The position numbers and the translations under genes are program-made. The notes below the pieces were generated by a model. That model was not told the origin of the DNA, did no database searches, and saw nothing but the letters and a program-made list of their open reading frames with translations. From Rhizobacter sp. OV335 (GTDB lineage: Bacteria > Pseudomonadota > Gammaproteobacteria > Burkholderiales > Burkholderiaceae_C): DNA of 64,000 nt. The stretch spans positions 84,538-148,537 of the forward strand of contig NZ_FRCQ01000017.1 of assembly GCF_900142965.1 (NCBI RefSeq), in the 5' to 3' direction. Position 1 is the stretch's first letter. Every line of letters starts with the position of its first letter. This document shows positions 35,118 through 42,791 of the stretch, piece by piece.

Positions 35118-35675
35118 ATGGACATCGCCGCCGAACTGTCGAGCCTGCACCAACCGCTGCTGCGGTTCGCGCAGCTCCAGCTGCGCCATGACAGCCTGGC
35201 CGAAGACGTGGTGTCGGAAACGCTGCTGGCCATCCTCGAGACACCGGAACGCTTCGAGGGCCGCAGCTCGCTGAAGACCTACGCGACCGGCATCCTGAAG
35301 TTCAAGATCATCGACGTGCTGCGCCGGCGCGGGCGCGAAATCCACGTCGAGCCGCTGGGCGAGCAGAGCGTCGACGACGCGCTCGACGCGCTGTTCGCGG
35401 CCGACGGCCACTGGCGCGAGGCGCCACCGGCCTGGCAGCACCCCGAACGGGCGCTGGAGCAGGCGCAGTTCTTCGACACGCTGCAGCTGTGCATCGACAA
35501 GCTGCCTCCGAAGCTCGCGCGCATCTTCATGATGCGCGAGTGGCTCGAACTGGAGATCGACGGTATCTGCGGCGAGCTGCAGATCACCAGCAACAACTGC
35601 AGCGTGATGCTGTACCGCGCGCGCATGCAGCTGCGCGAGTGCCTGCAGCTGCGCTGGTTCAAGGACGCGGCATGA
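35118..35675 (+). CDS. ECF-type sigma factor
   Basis: A 185-residue extracytoplasmic-function sigma-70-like factor. Region 2 holds LLRFAQLQLRHDSLAEDVVSE and LKTYATGILKFKIIDVLRR. Region 4 has a helix-turn-helix around LPPKLARIFMMREWL and LQITSNNCSVMLYRARMQLRE, so it has only the two conserved sigma regions. It starts at ATG 35118. The small anti-sigma gene follows with an ATGA overlap, so the two should be made in balance. The target is unknown; the lipoprotein gene downstream, with its palindrome, is one candidate by position only. Confidence 0.93.
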   Translation: MDIAAELSSLHQPLLRFAQLQLRHDSLAEDVVSETLLAILETPERFEGRSSLKTYATGILKFKIIDVLRRRGREIHVEPLGEQSVDDALDALFAADGHWREAPPAWQHPERALEQAQFFDTLQLCIDKLPPKLARIFMMREWLELEIDGICGELQITSNNCSVMLYRARMQLRECLQLRWFKDAA

Positions 35676-35872
35676 GCGAGCCGGCTGAAGACGACGACAT
35701 CGACTGCCGCGCCGCATCCCACCTGTTGAGCGCCGCGCAGGACGCGCCGCTGCCGCCGGACGACGAGCGGCGGCTGCTCGCCCATCTGACGGCCTGCAGC
35801 ATGTGCCGCAACGTGCAGGGGCAGCTGGGGGTGTTGCGAGACGCGCTGCGCAAGCTTGGCCGCGGCGATTGA
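35672..35872 (+). CDS. Small ZAS-type anti-sigma factor
   Basis: A 66-residue soluble protein that overlaps the sigma gene by four bases. It has the zinc anti-sigma motif H-x3-C-x2-C in LLAHLTACSMCRN and an N-terminal Cys in DIDCRAASHLLSAAQ, the layout of zf-HC2 proteins. With no membrane segment it would act in the cytoplasm, holding the ECF sigma factor until a redox or metal signal frees it, as known for soluble ZAS factors. It is one of the shortest forms of the family. Confidence 0.88.
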   Translation: MSEPAEDDDIDCRAASHLLSAAQDAPLPPDDERRLLAHLTACSMCRNVQGQLGVLRDALRKLGRGD

Positions 35873-35947
35873 CAAGATCACGCCGGGATCACATTTTGGA
35901 ATGGGTGCATCCAGCGGGTAAGTGACCCCGGCTTCCTTCGACGAACC

Positions 35948-35971
35948 GCAACGCCAAGGCCTTGGCGTTGC
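35948..35971. promoter_or_regulatory. 24-bp perfect palindrome in the lipoprotein gene leader
   Basis: GCAACGCCAAGG followed at once by its exact complement, CCTTGGCGTTGC, with no loop. It ends 25 bases before the ATG of the beta-propeller lipoprotein. A loop-free palindrome of this length suggests a dimeric regulator site more than an RNA hairpin. I recognise no known operator. Confidence 0.6.
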
Positions 35972-35996
35972 CCACACCATTCGAAGGAGCCACATC

Positions 35997-37205
35997 ATGA
36001 ACAACGCCAGGAAGCCTGCCCACCACCGCGTCGCACTGCTCGCCACCGCGCTCGCCGCCACGATGTTCGTTGCCGCCTGCGGCGGCGGCGACGACGATGC
36101 ACCGGCCCCCGCACCGCAGCCGGTGCTGTCCCACCAGCTCTACACCGAGACCAACGAGACGGCGAACGCCATCGTGCACTTCACGCGCCAGGCCGATGGC
36201 ACCCTGGTGCGCAAGGAGACCACGCCGACCGGCGGCGCCGGCACCAACGCGGTCAATGCCGCCGGCAACACGGTGCCCGATTCGCTGGTCAGCCAGCACA
36301 GCATCATCGCGAGCCCCGACGGCTCGACGCTGTTCGTCGTCAACGGCGGCGACGATTCGATCTCGGTGATGGCGGTCGACCCGTCCACCGGCGCGCTGAC
36401 GCTGAAGAAGCGCAGCAGCACGGCGGCCGGCCACATCCCGAACAGCCTGGCGCTGAACCACGGCGTGCTGTACGCGACCTTCATCGGCGGTGCCTCGCAG
36501 CTCGCGGCGTTCAAGGTCGAGGCCGACGGCGGCCTGACGCAGCTCGGCAGCTACGACCTGCTGGCACTCGGCGGCCTCGCGACGGCCGCGCCGACGCAGG
36601 TCATCGTGTCGCCCGACGGCGGCTTCGCGGTGGTCAGCGCCGGCACCGGCAGCAACGCGATCCTGTCGTTCCCGATCGCGGCAGACGGCACGCTCGGCGC
36701 GCCGGTCACGTCGGCCGGCGTGCTGGCCACGCCGTTCGCCGGGGCCTTCGTGCCCGGGGCGGCATCGCCGGTCTACCTGTCCACCGGCATCTCGACGCAG
36801 TCGCTGAACGCGTTCTCGTTCTCGGCGACCGGTGCGCTCGCGGCGCTGGGGCAGGCCAGCGCGCCGGGCACCGCGGCGCCGTGCTGGCTGGTCGTCACGC
36901 CGGACGGCAAGACCGCGTTCGTCGGCAACGGTTCGGGATCGATCTCGTCGTACGCGATCAACGGCAACACCTTGACGCTGCTCGACGCCACGGCGGCACT
37001 CGAGCCCTCGGTGCAGGCCGGCATCAACAGCGTCGCGGCCGATTCATGGATCAGCCCGGACAGCAAGTTCCTCTACACCGCCTACCTCGGCGACGACAAG
37101 GTCGTGGCCTACGCGATCGGGTTGAACGGCTCGCTGGCGAAGCTCGGCGAAACGGTGATCGGCACCGCCACGCACCTGAGCCTGCAGGGCATGGTCGGCA
37201 TCTGA
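35997..37205 (+). CDS. Beta-propeller (YVTN/lactonase-like) lipoprotein
   Basis: A 402-residue predicted lipoprotein. The start ATG 35997 has AAGGAG 7 bases upstream. The N-terminal basic stretch, LLATALAATMFVAAC lipobox (Cys near residue 24) and GGGDDDAPAPAPQP tether follow. The rest is a seven-bladed-type beta-propeller with repeated S-P-D-G (or P-D-G) blade turns: IASPDGSTLFVVN, VSPDGGFAVVS, VTPDGKTAFVG and ISPDSKFLYTAYL. It looks like the 6-phosphogluconolactonase/YncE class, but catalytic residues cannot be assigned. It is probably attached to the outer or inner membrane facing the periplasm. It lies downstream of the ECF sigma/anti-sigma pair with 124 bases between, and converges with the SGNH hydrolase gene, one base apart. 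Confidence 0.82.
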   Translation: MNNARKPAHHRVALLATALAATMFVAACGGGDDDAPAPAPQPVLSHQLYTETNETANAIVHFTRQADGTLVRKETTPTGGAGTNAVNAAGNTVPDSLVSQHSIIASPDGSTLFVVNGGDDSISVMAVDPSTGALTLKKRSSTAAGHIPNSLALNHGVLYATFIGGASQLAAFKVEADGGLTQLGSYDLLALGGLATAAPTQVIVSPDGGFAVVSAGTGSNAILSFPIAADGTLGAPVTSAGVLATPFAGAFVPGAASPVYLSTGISTQSLNAFSFSATGALAALGQASAPGTAAPCWLVVTPDGKTAFVGNGSGSISSYAINGNTLTLLDATAALEPSVQAGINSVAADSWISPDSKFLYTAYLGDDKVVAYAIGLNGSLAKLGETVIGTATHLSLQGMVGI

Positions 37206-37206
37206 G

Positions 37207-38445
37207 TCAGGGCCGGCGCAGCAGCGCCCGCAGCGGCACCGCGTCGGCCATCGCGCGGTGCCCGGCGTCGCCGGGGTGCAGGTGATCCCCGGAATCGAAC
37301 GCCGGCTGCAGGCGCGACGGCTGTGCGGGATCGCGCAGCAGCGCGTCGAAGTCGATCACCGCATCGAACTCGCCGCTGTCGCGGATCCACGCGTTGAGTT
37401 GCCGGCGCAGCGCGTCCTTGTGCGGCTGGAAGTAGTCCGCGAGCGGCGTGCCGGCGAGGGCACCCTCGAACGGCGTCAGCGTCGCGCCCAGCACGCGCAC
37501 GCCGCGCCGGTGGGCACTGGCGATCAGCTGGCGGTAGCCCGCGATCAACTCGGCGAGCTCGGGTGGCCTGCGCTGCGGGTCGAAGGCGGTGCCCGGCCAG
37601 CTGATGTCGTTGATGCCGATCAGCACGATCACGCTGCGCACGTGCGGTTGCATCAGCACGTCGCGGTCGAAGCGCGCGAGTGCGCTCGGCCCCATGCCAT
37701 CGGTCAGCAGGCGGCCGCCCGAGATGCCGGCGTTCAGCACCGCGATGCGCTGCGGCGCGAGGCGCGCGGCCAGGAAGTCGGGCCAGCGCGTGTCGGCATC
37801 CATCGTCGCGCCGTTGCCGTCGGTGATCGAATCGCCGGTCACGACGACGCTGCCGCGCGGCGAGTCCGCTTCGACCGCGATGGCGCTGAGGAAGATCCGC
37901 GCGGTCAGGCCCGGCGTGGGTGGGAGCTGTGCGGCAGCCACCTGATTGCCGGGCGCGAGCGATGCGGCCTGCCGGCCGTCCCAATGAAAAGTCTGCGTCG
38001 AGGTCGGCTTCGGGAAGTAGAGGCTGACCGCCAATGACGCGAGCGGCGCGACCTCGAACTCCACCGGATCGCTGAGCACCGGCGCGCCGGGCGGCACGAT
38101 GACGCCGGCCTGCCCGCCGAAGGTCACGACGCGGCCGCGTCCAGGTGCCGAGGCCAGCGCCACCTGCGCCGCGCCGATCACCAGCGGCTCGCTGCCGTAC
38201 TCGTTCGACAGTTGCAGCCGCACGCGGTGCCCGCCGAGGCTCAGCCGGACGACTTGGCGCAGTGTCTGGTTGTCGAGCAGCGGCGGCGTGCTTGTCGGCA
38301 GCGCGAACTCCGCGCCCCAGCTCGCCTCGGGGCTGGCGGTCCAGCTGGGGATCCAGGTGCCGGCGTCCGCAGGCAATGCGGCCACGCAGGCGAGGGCAGA
38401 CACGGTCGCGGCGAGGCCGCGCCGCAGGGTGCGGCGTGCTGTCAT
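37207..38445 (-). CDS. Secreted SGNH/GDSL-type esterase
   Basis: A 412-residue exported hydrolase. A signal peptide (RRGLAATVSALACVAALPADA) is followed by a ~170-residue N-terminal beta-rich part (WIPSWTASPEASWGAEF, LRQVVRLSLGGHRVRLQLSNEYGSEP), then the SGNH catalytic domain. Block I is VVVTGDSITDG (Ser nucleophile), block III is VLIGINDI (Asn oxyanion), and block V is SGDHLHPGDAGH with the Asp-x2-His pair. The layout is that of SGNH hydrolases often called lysophospholipase L1-like or rhamnogalacturonan acetylesterase-like. The substrate is unknown, but an extracellular sugar or lipid ester is likely. It may share a transcript with the MFS gene 13 bases upstream. Confidence 0.9.
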   Translation of the reverse strand: MTARRTLRRGLAATVSALACVAALPADAGTWIPSWTASPEASWGAEFALPTSTPPLLDNQTLRQVVRLSLGGHRVRLQLSNEYGSEPLVIGAAQVALASAPGRGRVVTFGGQAGVIVPPGAPVLSDPVEFEVAPLASLAVSLYFPKPTSTQTFHWDGRQAASLAPGNQVAAAQLPPTPGLTARIFLSAIAVEADSPRGSVVVTGDSITDGNGATMDADTRWPDFLAARLAPQRIAVLNAGISGGRLLTDGMGPSALARFDRDVLMQPHVRSVIVLIGINDISWPGTAFDPQRRPPELAELIAGYRQLIASAHRRGVRVLGATLTPFEGALAGTPLADYFQPHKDALRRQLNAWIRDSGEFDAVIDFDALLRDPAQPSRLQPAFDSGDHLHPGDAGHRAMADAVPLRALLRRP

Positions 38446-38458
38446 GGGGTGTCCTTGG

Positions 38459-39643
38459 TCAGGCGTTGGCGGAGGCGATCGCGGTCGGCCGGCGGTCCAG
38501 CGTCATCGCGAGCGCCGCGATCGCGAGGCCGGCCAGCGGCAGCAGCGCCGCCACCCAGGCCAGCGACGCGAGCCCTGGTCCACTGGCGATCACCGCGCCC
38601 CCGAGCCACGCGCCGAGCGCATTGCCCAGGTTGAAGGCTGCTATGTTGAAGCTCGACGCGAGGCTCTGCCCGGCGCCTTGCGCCTTGTCCAGCACCCACA
38701 TCTGCAGCGGCGCGACGGTCGCGAACGACGCGGCCCCGAGCAGCCCGACGAACAGCACCGCCGCCACCTGGTTGTGCAGCGCCCAGCCGGTCAGCGCCAG
38801 CACGATCGCCAGCACCGCCAGCGAGCCCAGCACCGTGCCGGCGAGGTGCTTGTCGGCCAGCTTGCCGCCGGCCAGGTTGCCGATCACCAGGCCGCCGCCG
38901 AACACCAGCAGGATCGGCGACACCGCGGCGGCGCTGAAGCCGCTGACCTGCGTCAGCAGCGGCGCGATGTAGGTGAACAGCGCGAACAGCCCCGCGAAGC
39001 CGAGCACCGTGGTCGCGAAGCCGAGCAGCACCGGGCGGCGCAGCAGCGCGTCGAGGTCGGCGCGCAGCGAGCTGCCGTCGCGGTTCGCGGGCTGGGCCGG
39101 CACGAACAGCGCCAGTGCCGCCATCGCCAGCAGCCCGACCGCGCTGACGGCCCAGAAGGTGGCGCGCCAGCCGAAGTGCTGGCCCAGCCAGGTGCCGAAC
39201 GGCACGCCGAGGATGTTGGCCACCGTGAGGCCGGTGAACATGATCGCGATCGCCGACGCGCGTTGCTGCGGCGGCACCAGCCCGGTCGCGACGACCGAGC
39301 CGACGCCGAAGAAGCTGCCGTGCGCCAGCGCCGTCAGCACGCGCGCGGCCATCAGAAGCTCGTAGGTCGGCGCCAGCGCGCAGCTCAGGTTGCCGAGCGT
39401 GAAGACTGCCATCAGCGCCAGCAGCAGCGTCTTGCGCGGCCAGTGCTGGGTCAGCGCGGTCAGCAGCGGCGCGCCGACCACGACGCCCAGCGCGTAGCCG
39501 GAGATCAGCAGCCCGGCCGACGACACCGACACGCCGAGATCGGTGCCCACGTCGAGCAGCAGTCCCATGATCACGAACTCGGTGACGCCGATGCCGAAGG
39601 CGCCGACGGTCAGCGCATACAGCGCCAGCTTGGTGTTCTTCAT
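38459..39643 (-). CDS. MFS transporter, DHA1/AraJ-like
   Basis: A 394-residue major facilitator with about twelve membrane helices. The N-terminal half includes LALYALTVGAFGIGVTEFVI and the family loop-2/3 region (LTQHWPRKTLLLALMAVF), and motif C-like GVPFGTWLGQHFGWR sits near helix 5, as in drug:H+ antiporters of the DHA1/AraJ/PbuE group. These proteins export small molecules such as sugars, nucleosides or drugs; the substrate is unknown. A LysR gene is divergent 112 bases away and is a likely regulator. The SGNH hydrolase gene is downstream on the same strand. Confidence 0.9.
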   Translation of the reverse strand: MKNTKLALYALTVGAFGIGVTEFVIMGLLLDVGTDLGVSVSSAGLLISGYALGVVVGAPLLTALTQHWPRKTLLLALMAVFTLGNLSCALAPTYELLMAARVLTALAHGSFFGVGSVVATGLVPPQQRASAIAIMFTGLTVANILGVPFGTWLGQHFGWRATFWAVSAVGLLAMAALALFVPAQPANRDGSSLRADLDALLRRPVLLGFATTVLGFAGLFALFTYIAPLLTQVSGFSAAAVSPILLVFGGGLVIGNLAGGKLADKHLAGTVLGSLAVLAIVLALTGWALHNQVAAVLFVGLLGAASFATVAPLQMWVLDKAQGAGQSLASSFNIAAFNLGNALGAWLGGAVIASGPGLASLAWVAALLPLAGLAIAALAMTLDRRPTAIASANA

Positions 39644-39755
39644 GACTGTGAATTCAGATGCCGTTGAGTCGGGAATGATGAGTTCAAACTACGTCTTGGA
39701 CTAGACTGCCCGGCGGAAAAGCACTTGTGAACCGATTTCATCAGCGAGGACCGGC

Positions 39756-40661
39756 ATGGCACGACTGGATGTGAACCGCTCGGGCGAGATGGAGGTGTTC
39801 GTGCGGGTCGTCGAGCTGGGCGGCTTCTCGGCCGCGGCGCGGGCATTCCGGATGACGCCGTCGGCGGTCAGCAAGCTGGTCGGGCGGCTCGAGGCGCGGC
39901 TGGCGGTGAGGTTGCTCACCCGCTCGACGCGGCAGGTGCAGCTGACGCCCGAAGGCTGCGTGTTCTACGAGCGCGCGGTGCGCGTGCTGGCCGACCTCGA
40001 CGAAGCCGAGCGCGGTGCGGCCACCAACGATGCGCCGCGCGGGCGCCTGAGCGTGAACGTCAACGTGCCGTTCGGCGAGCATTTCCTGCTGCCGCTGGTG
40101 CCGGCCTTCCTGGCGCTGCACCCCGAGGTCACGCTCGACATCGTGCTGACCGACGAAGTGATCGACCTGCTCGAGCGCCGCACCGATGTCGCGGTGCGGG
40201 CCGGGCCGCTGAAGAGTTCGCAGCTGCTGGCGCGCAAGCTGGGCGAGACGCGCAAGCTGATCGTCGGCTCGCCGGCCTACCTGCAGCAGCGCGGCACGCC
40301 GGTCACGCCGGCCGACCTGGCCGCGCACAACCGCCTGGGCTTCACCTATGCGCGGGCGTTGGAGGGATGGCCGCTGCTGCAGGACAGGCAGGTCGTGCCG
40401 GTGGCGCTGAACGGCACTGCGCAGGTGAGCGACGGCGAATCGCTGCGCCGGCTCGCGGTGGCCGGCCTCGGGCTGGCGCGGCTGGCGGCGTTCCAGGTGC
40501 GCGACGACATCGCGGCCGGGCGGCTGGTGGCGGTGCTGGAAGACTTCAACCCCGGCGATGTCGAAGAGGTGCACGCGGTGTTCGTCGGCCAGGGCGGGCA
40601 CCTGCCGTCGCGGGTGCGGGCGCTGCTGGATTTCCTGGTCGAGAACGTGCGGATCGGCTAG
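39756..40661 (+). CDS. LysR-family transcriptional regulator
   Basis: A 301-residue LysR regulator. The winged helix-turn-helix (MEVFVRVVELGGFSAAARAF, MTPSAVSKLVGRLEARL, LLTRSTRQVQLT) is typical of the CrgA/DmlR subgroup, and the C-terminal LysR_substrate domain (about 90-295) senses an inducer. It is divergent from the MFS transporter, and LysR factors often control a divergent neighbour; that gap has no clear T-N11-A box I would defend. The next gene, in the same direction, is the DUF433 antitoxin. Confidence 0.93.
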   Translation: MARLDVNRSGEMEVFVRVVELGGFSAAARAFRMTPSAVSKLVGRLEARLAVRLLTRSTRQVQLTPEGCVFYERAVRVLADLDEAERGAATNDAPRGRLSVNVNVPFGEHFLLPLVPAFLALHPEVTLDIVLTDEVIDLLERRTDVAVRAGPLKSSQLLARKLGETRKLIVGSPAYLQQRGTPVTPADLAAHNRLGFTYARALEGWPLLQDRQVVPVALNGTAQVSDGESLRRLAVAGLGLARLAAFQVRDDIAAGRLVAVLEDFNPGDVEEVHAVFVGQGGHLPSRVRALLDFLVENVRIG

Positions 40662-40722
40662 CCGCGCCGCTGCCGCGAGGAGATACTCTCTACCATCGTT
40701 CGCGTTGCGACAAGGAGCTGAC

Positions 40723-40953
40723 ATGGGACCCCTGGAACGCATCACACAGCGACCTGACATGATGGGCGGCAAGGCCTGCATCCGCGGCATGCGAGTCACC
40801 GTGGGAATGGTGGTGGGGCAGGTCGGCGCGGGCCGTAGCGTCGATGACATCCTGGCCGACTACCCCTATCTTGAGCGGGAAGACATCCTGCAGGCGTTGC
40901 GCTATGCCGCCTGGCGCGCCGACGAGCGCGAGGTCGAGTTGGCCGGTGTGTGA
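40723..40953 (+). CDS. DUF433 antitoxin-like protein
   Basis: A 76-residue protein of the DUF433 family, start ATG 40723 with AAGGAG 6 bases upstream. The family pattern is seen in ITQRPDMMGGKACIRGMRVT, TVGMVVGQVGAGRSVDDIL, and DYPYLEREDILQALRYAAW. It has a helix-turn-helix-like fold and pairs with a DUF5615 protein encoded 6 bases downstream. Such pairs are read as type II toxin-antitoxin-like modules, although toxicity is not proven for most. The antitoxin-first order fits. Confidence 0.9.
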   Translation: MGPLERITQRPDMMGGKACIRGMRVTVGMVVGQVGAGRSVDDILADYPYLEREDILQALRYAAWRADEREVELAGV

Positions 40954-40959
40954 CGCAGG

Positions 40960-41334
40960 ATGCGTCTTCTCGTCGACATGAACCTGTCGCCTCGATGGAT
41001 CGGTGTCTTGAATGCTGCCGGCATCGAAGCCCGCCATTGGTCGACACTGGGTGCCTGCGATGCCCCCGACCCGTTGATCATGGCGTATGCGGCCGAACAC
41101 GACTACGTCGTGCTGACGCACGACCTGGACTTCGGCGCCATGCTGGCTGCGACCCAAGGTGACAAGCCGAGCGTCGTGCAGATCCGCGCCGAGGACGTGA
41201 GTCCCTCTGCGATCGGCTTGTACGTGGTTGCCGCGCTGCGCCAGATGACGGCCGAGCTAGAGGACGGTGCGCTGCTGACGATCGACACGAAGCGCGCGCG
41301 CTTGCGCTTGTTGCCGTTGCAAGTGAAGCGCTGA
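40960..41334 (+). CDS. DUF5615 PIN-like toxin
   Basis: A 124-residue PIN-like (Mut7-C-type) protein. It starts MRLLVDMNLSPRWIGVL, with the first acidic residue Asp6, and continues with HWSTLGACDAPDPLIMAYA and VVLTHDLDFG, the D-x-D-F-G motif that ends the acidic site of the family. RNase activity is the usual guess. It lies 6 bases after the DUF433 gene, so the two are surely cotranscribed. The LysR gene is just upstream, but no link is evident. Confidence 0.88.
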   Translation: MRLLVDMNLSPRWIGVLNAAGIEARHWSTLGACDAPDPLIMAYAAEHDYVVLTHDLDFGAMLAATQGDKPSVVQIRAEDVSPSAIGLYVVAALRQMTAELEDGALLTIDTKRARLRLLPLQVKR

Positions 41335-41457
41335 TCAGCTGACCGCGCGGCGCCAGGTGTCGCGCCCGGCGATCTTGAATGCAACAGGCGCGCTTGCCTA
41401 GAATGCCCAGCCTGTCCGGGTGTTCTCCGCCCCGGCGCCATCGTGAGGAAGGCATTC

Positions 41458-42339
41458 ATGCAACACCTGTCCGGCATCTGGGTCCCCGTCATCACGCCGT
41501 TCGCGGCCGACGGGCGCGTCGACCATGAACGGCTCGCCGCGCTGGTCGCCGGGCTGGTCGCCGACGGCATCCACGGCCTGGTGGCTTGCGGCACCACCGG
41601 CGAAGCGGCGACGCTCGACGAAGCCGAGCAGGCCGCCGTGCTGCGCACCGTGTTGCAGGCGGCGGGCGGGCGCAAAGTGCTGATGGGCGTGAGCGGCATC
41701 GCGCCGCGCGAGGTGGCGGCCGCGTGCCGGCGCTTCGGCGAGCAGACGGTCGCCGGCTTCCTGGTGCCGCCGCCGTCTTACGTGCGGCCGTCGCAGCAGG
41801 GCATCGTCGAGTTCTACCGCGAGGTCGCGGCCGCCGCGCCGAGCGCGATCGTCGTCTACGACATTCCGTACCGCACCGGCACCGAGATGAGCCTGGCGAC
41901 GCTGCGCAGCATTGCCGCGATCCCCGGCGTGCGCGGGCTGAAGGACTGCGGCGGCGATCCCCGCAAGACGCAGGCGCTGATCGCCGACGGCCGGCTCGCG
42001 GTGCTGTCCGGCGAGGACCACAACATCTTCACGACGCTGTGCCAGGGCGGGCAGGGCGCCATCGCGGCCAGCGCGCACCTGCACCCGCGCGGCTTCGTCG
42101 AGATGTACGACGCGGTGCAGGCAGGCGACCTGCCGCGCGCCCGCCGGCTGCACCATGCGCTGGCGCCGATGGTCGGCGCGCTGTTCGCCGAGCCGAACCC
42201 GGGCCCGCTGAAGGCGCAGCTGGCGGCGCTGGGCCGCATCGGCCCGGCCTTGCGCGCCCCGATGACCGCGGCCAGCGCGCCGGTGGCCGCGGCGCTGCAC
42301 GCGGCCTGGCAGCAGGCCGGCGTCAGCCTGTCGGGCTGA
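41458..42339 (+). CDS. Dihydrodipicolinate synthase/N-acetylneuraminate lyase family protein
   Basis: A 293-residue class I aldolase of the DapA/NanA family. I chose ATG 41458 because AGGAAGG (41446-41452) lies 5 bases before it; a GTG five codons upstream overlaps that site. The fold motifs are WVPVITPFAADGRVD, the pyruvate-binding GTTGEAATL, the Tyr in YDIPYRTG and the Schiff-base Lys in VRGLKDCGGD. It condenses or cleaves a pyruvate adduct. It lacks lysine-pathway neighbours, and a second, true dapA would be expected elsewhere, so the substrate is unassigned. It converges with and overlaps the next gene by 17 bases. Confidence 0.88.
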   Translation: MQHLSGIWVPVITPFAADGRVDHERLAALVAGLVADGIHGLVACGTTGEAATLDEAEQAAVLRTVLQAAGGRKVLMGVSGIAPREVAAACRRFGEQTVAGFLVPPPSYVRPSQQGIVEFYREVAAAAPSAIVVYDIPYRTGTEMSLATLRSIAAIPGVRGLKDCGGDPRKTQALIADGRLAVLSGEDHNIFTTLCQGGQGAIAASAHLHPRGFVEMYDAVQAGDLPRARRLHHALAPMVGALFAEPNPGPLKAQLAALGRIGPALRAPMTAASAPVAAALHAAWQQAGVSLSG

Positions 42340-42667
42340 TCGACTTCAGCGCCTGCTGGCAGGCGGCATCGCGGTCGGCCTGCGGTTTGGTCTTCAGTTC
42401 CTCGAACGCCAGGTCGCCATTCAGGCGGCCCTGCATGAAGAGCTTCAGGATGTTGATGTCCAGCTTGGCCAGCAGGTCCTGGCGGCCGCGGGCCTCGGCC
42501 TCGAAGCGCTCCTTGAAGGCATCGAGCGCGGCGTCGCTCGCGCCGCAGTGCTGCGCGAGCTGGTAGCGCTGGCCGGACTGCAGGCCGCCTTCGACGACCT
42601 CGTCCTTGGATTGCGCCATGGCAGCGCAGGAGAACCACAGCAGGCAGGCGATCGGCACGAGGCGCAT
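42323..42667 (-). CDS. Small exported protein of unknown function
   Basis: A 114-residue protein with a signal peptide (MRLVPIACLLWFSCAAMAQ). The mature part is a helical, charged domain with two Cys (CGASDAALDAFKERF and DAACQQALKS), which may form a disulfide in the periplasm. I do not recognise the family. The start is the ATG complementary to 42665-42667; a longer frame reaches 42760 but lacks the signal peptide at its head. Its stop overlaps the 3' end of the DapA-like gene by 17 bases on the other strand. It is divergent from the large hybrid kinase at 42792. Confidence 0.65.
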   Translation of the reverse strand: MRLVPIACLLWFSCAAMAQSKDEVVEGGLQSGQRYQLAQHCGASDAALDAFKERFEAEARGRQDLLAKLDINILKLFMQGRLNGDLAFEELKTKPQADRDAACQQALKSISPTG

Positions 42668-42791
42668 GGGAGTGTCGGAGGTTGCAGAGTCAGCGAGGTT
42701 AACCGAGCCGCCGCCGGCCGCCCATGGCGCGCGATGCGATCTGGCGGTAACGCGCGTCACCAGCCGTTGCTTTCGCGGCTAGCATTTGAAG

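Noticed and set aside
40723..41334. DUF433/DUF5615 pair as a new system
   Set aside because: This is a common, already described toxin-antitoxin-like gene pair.
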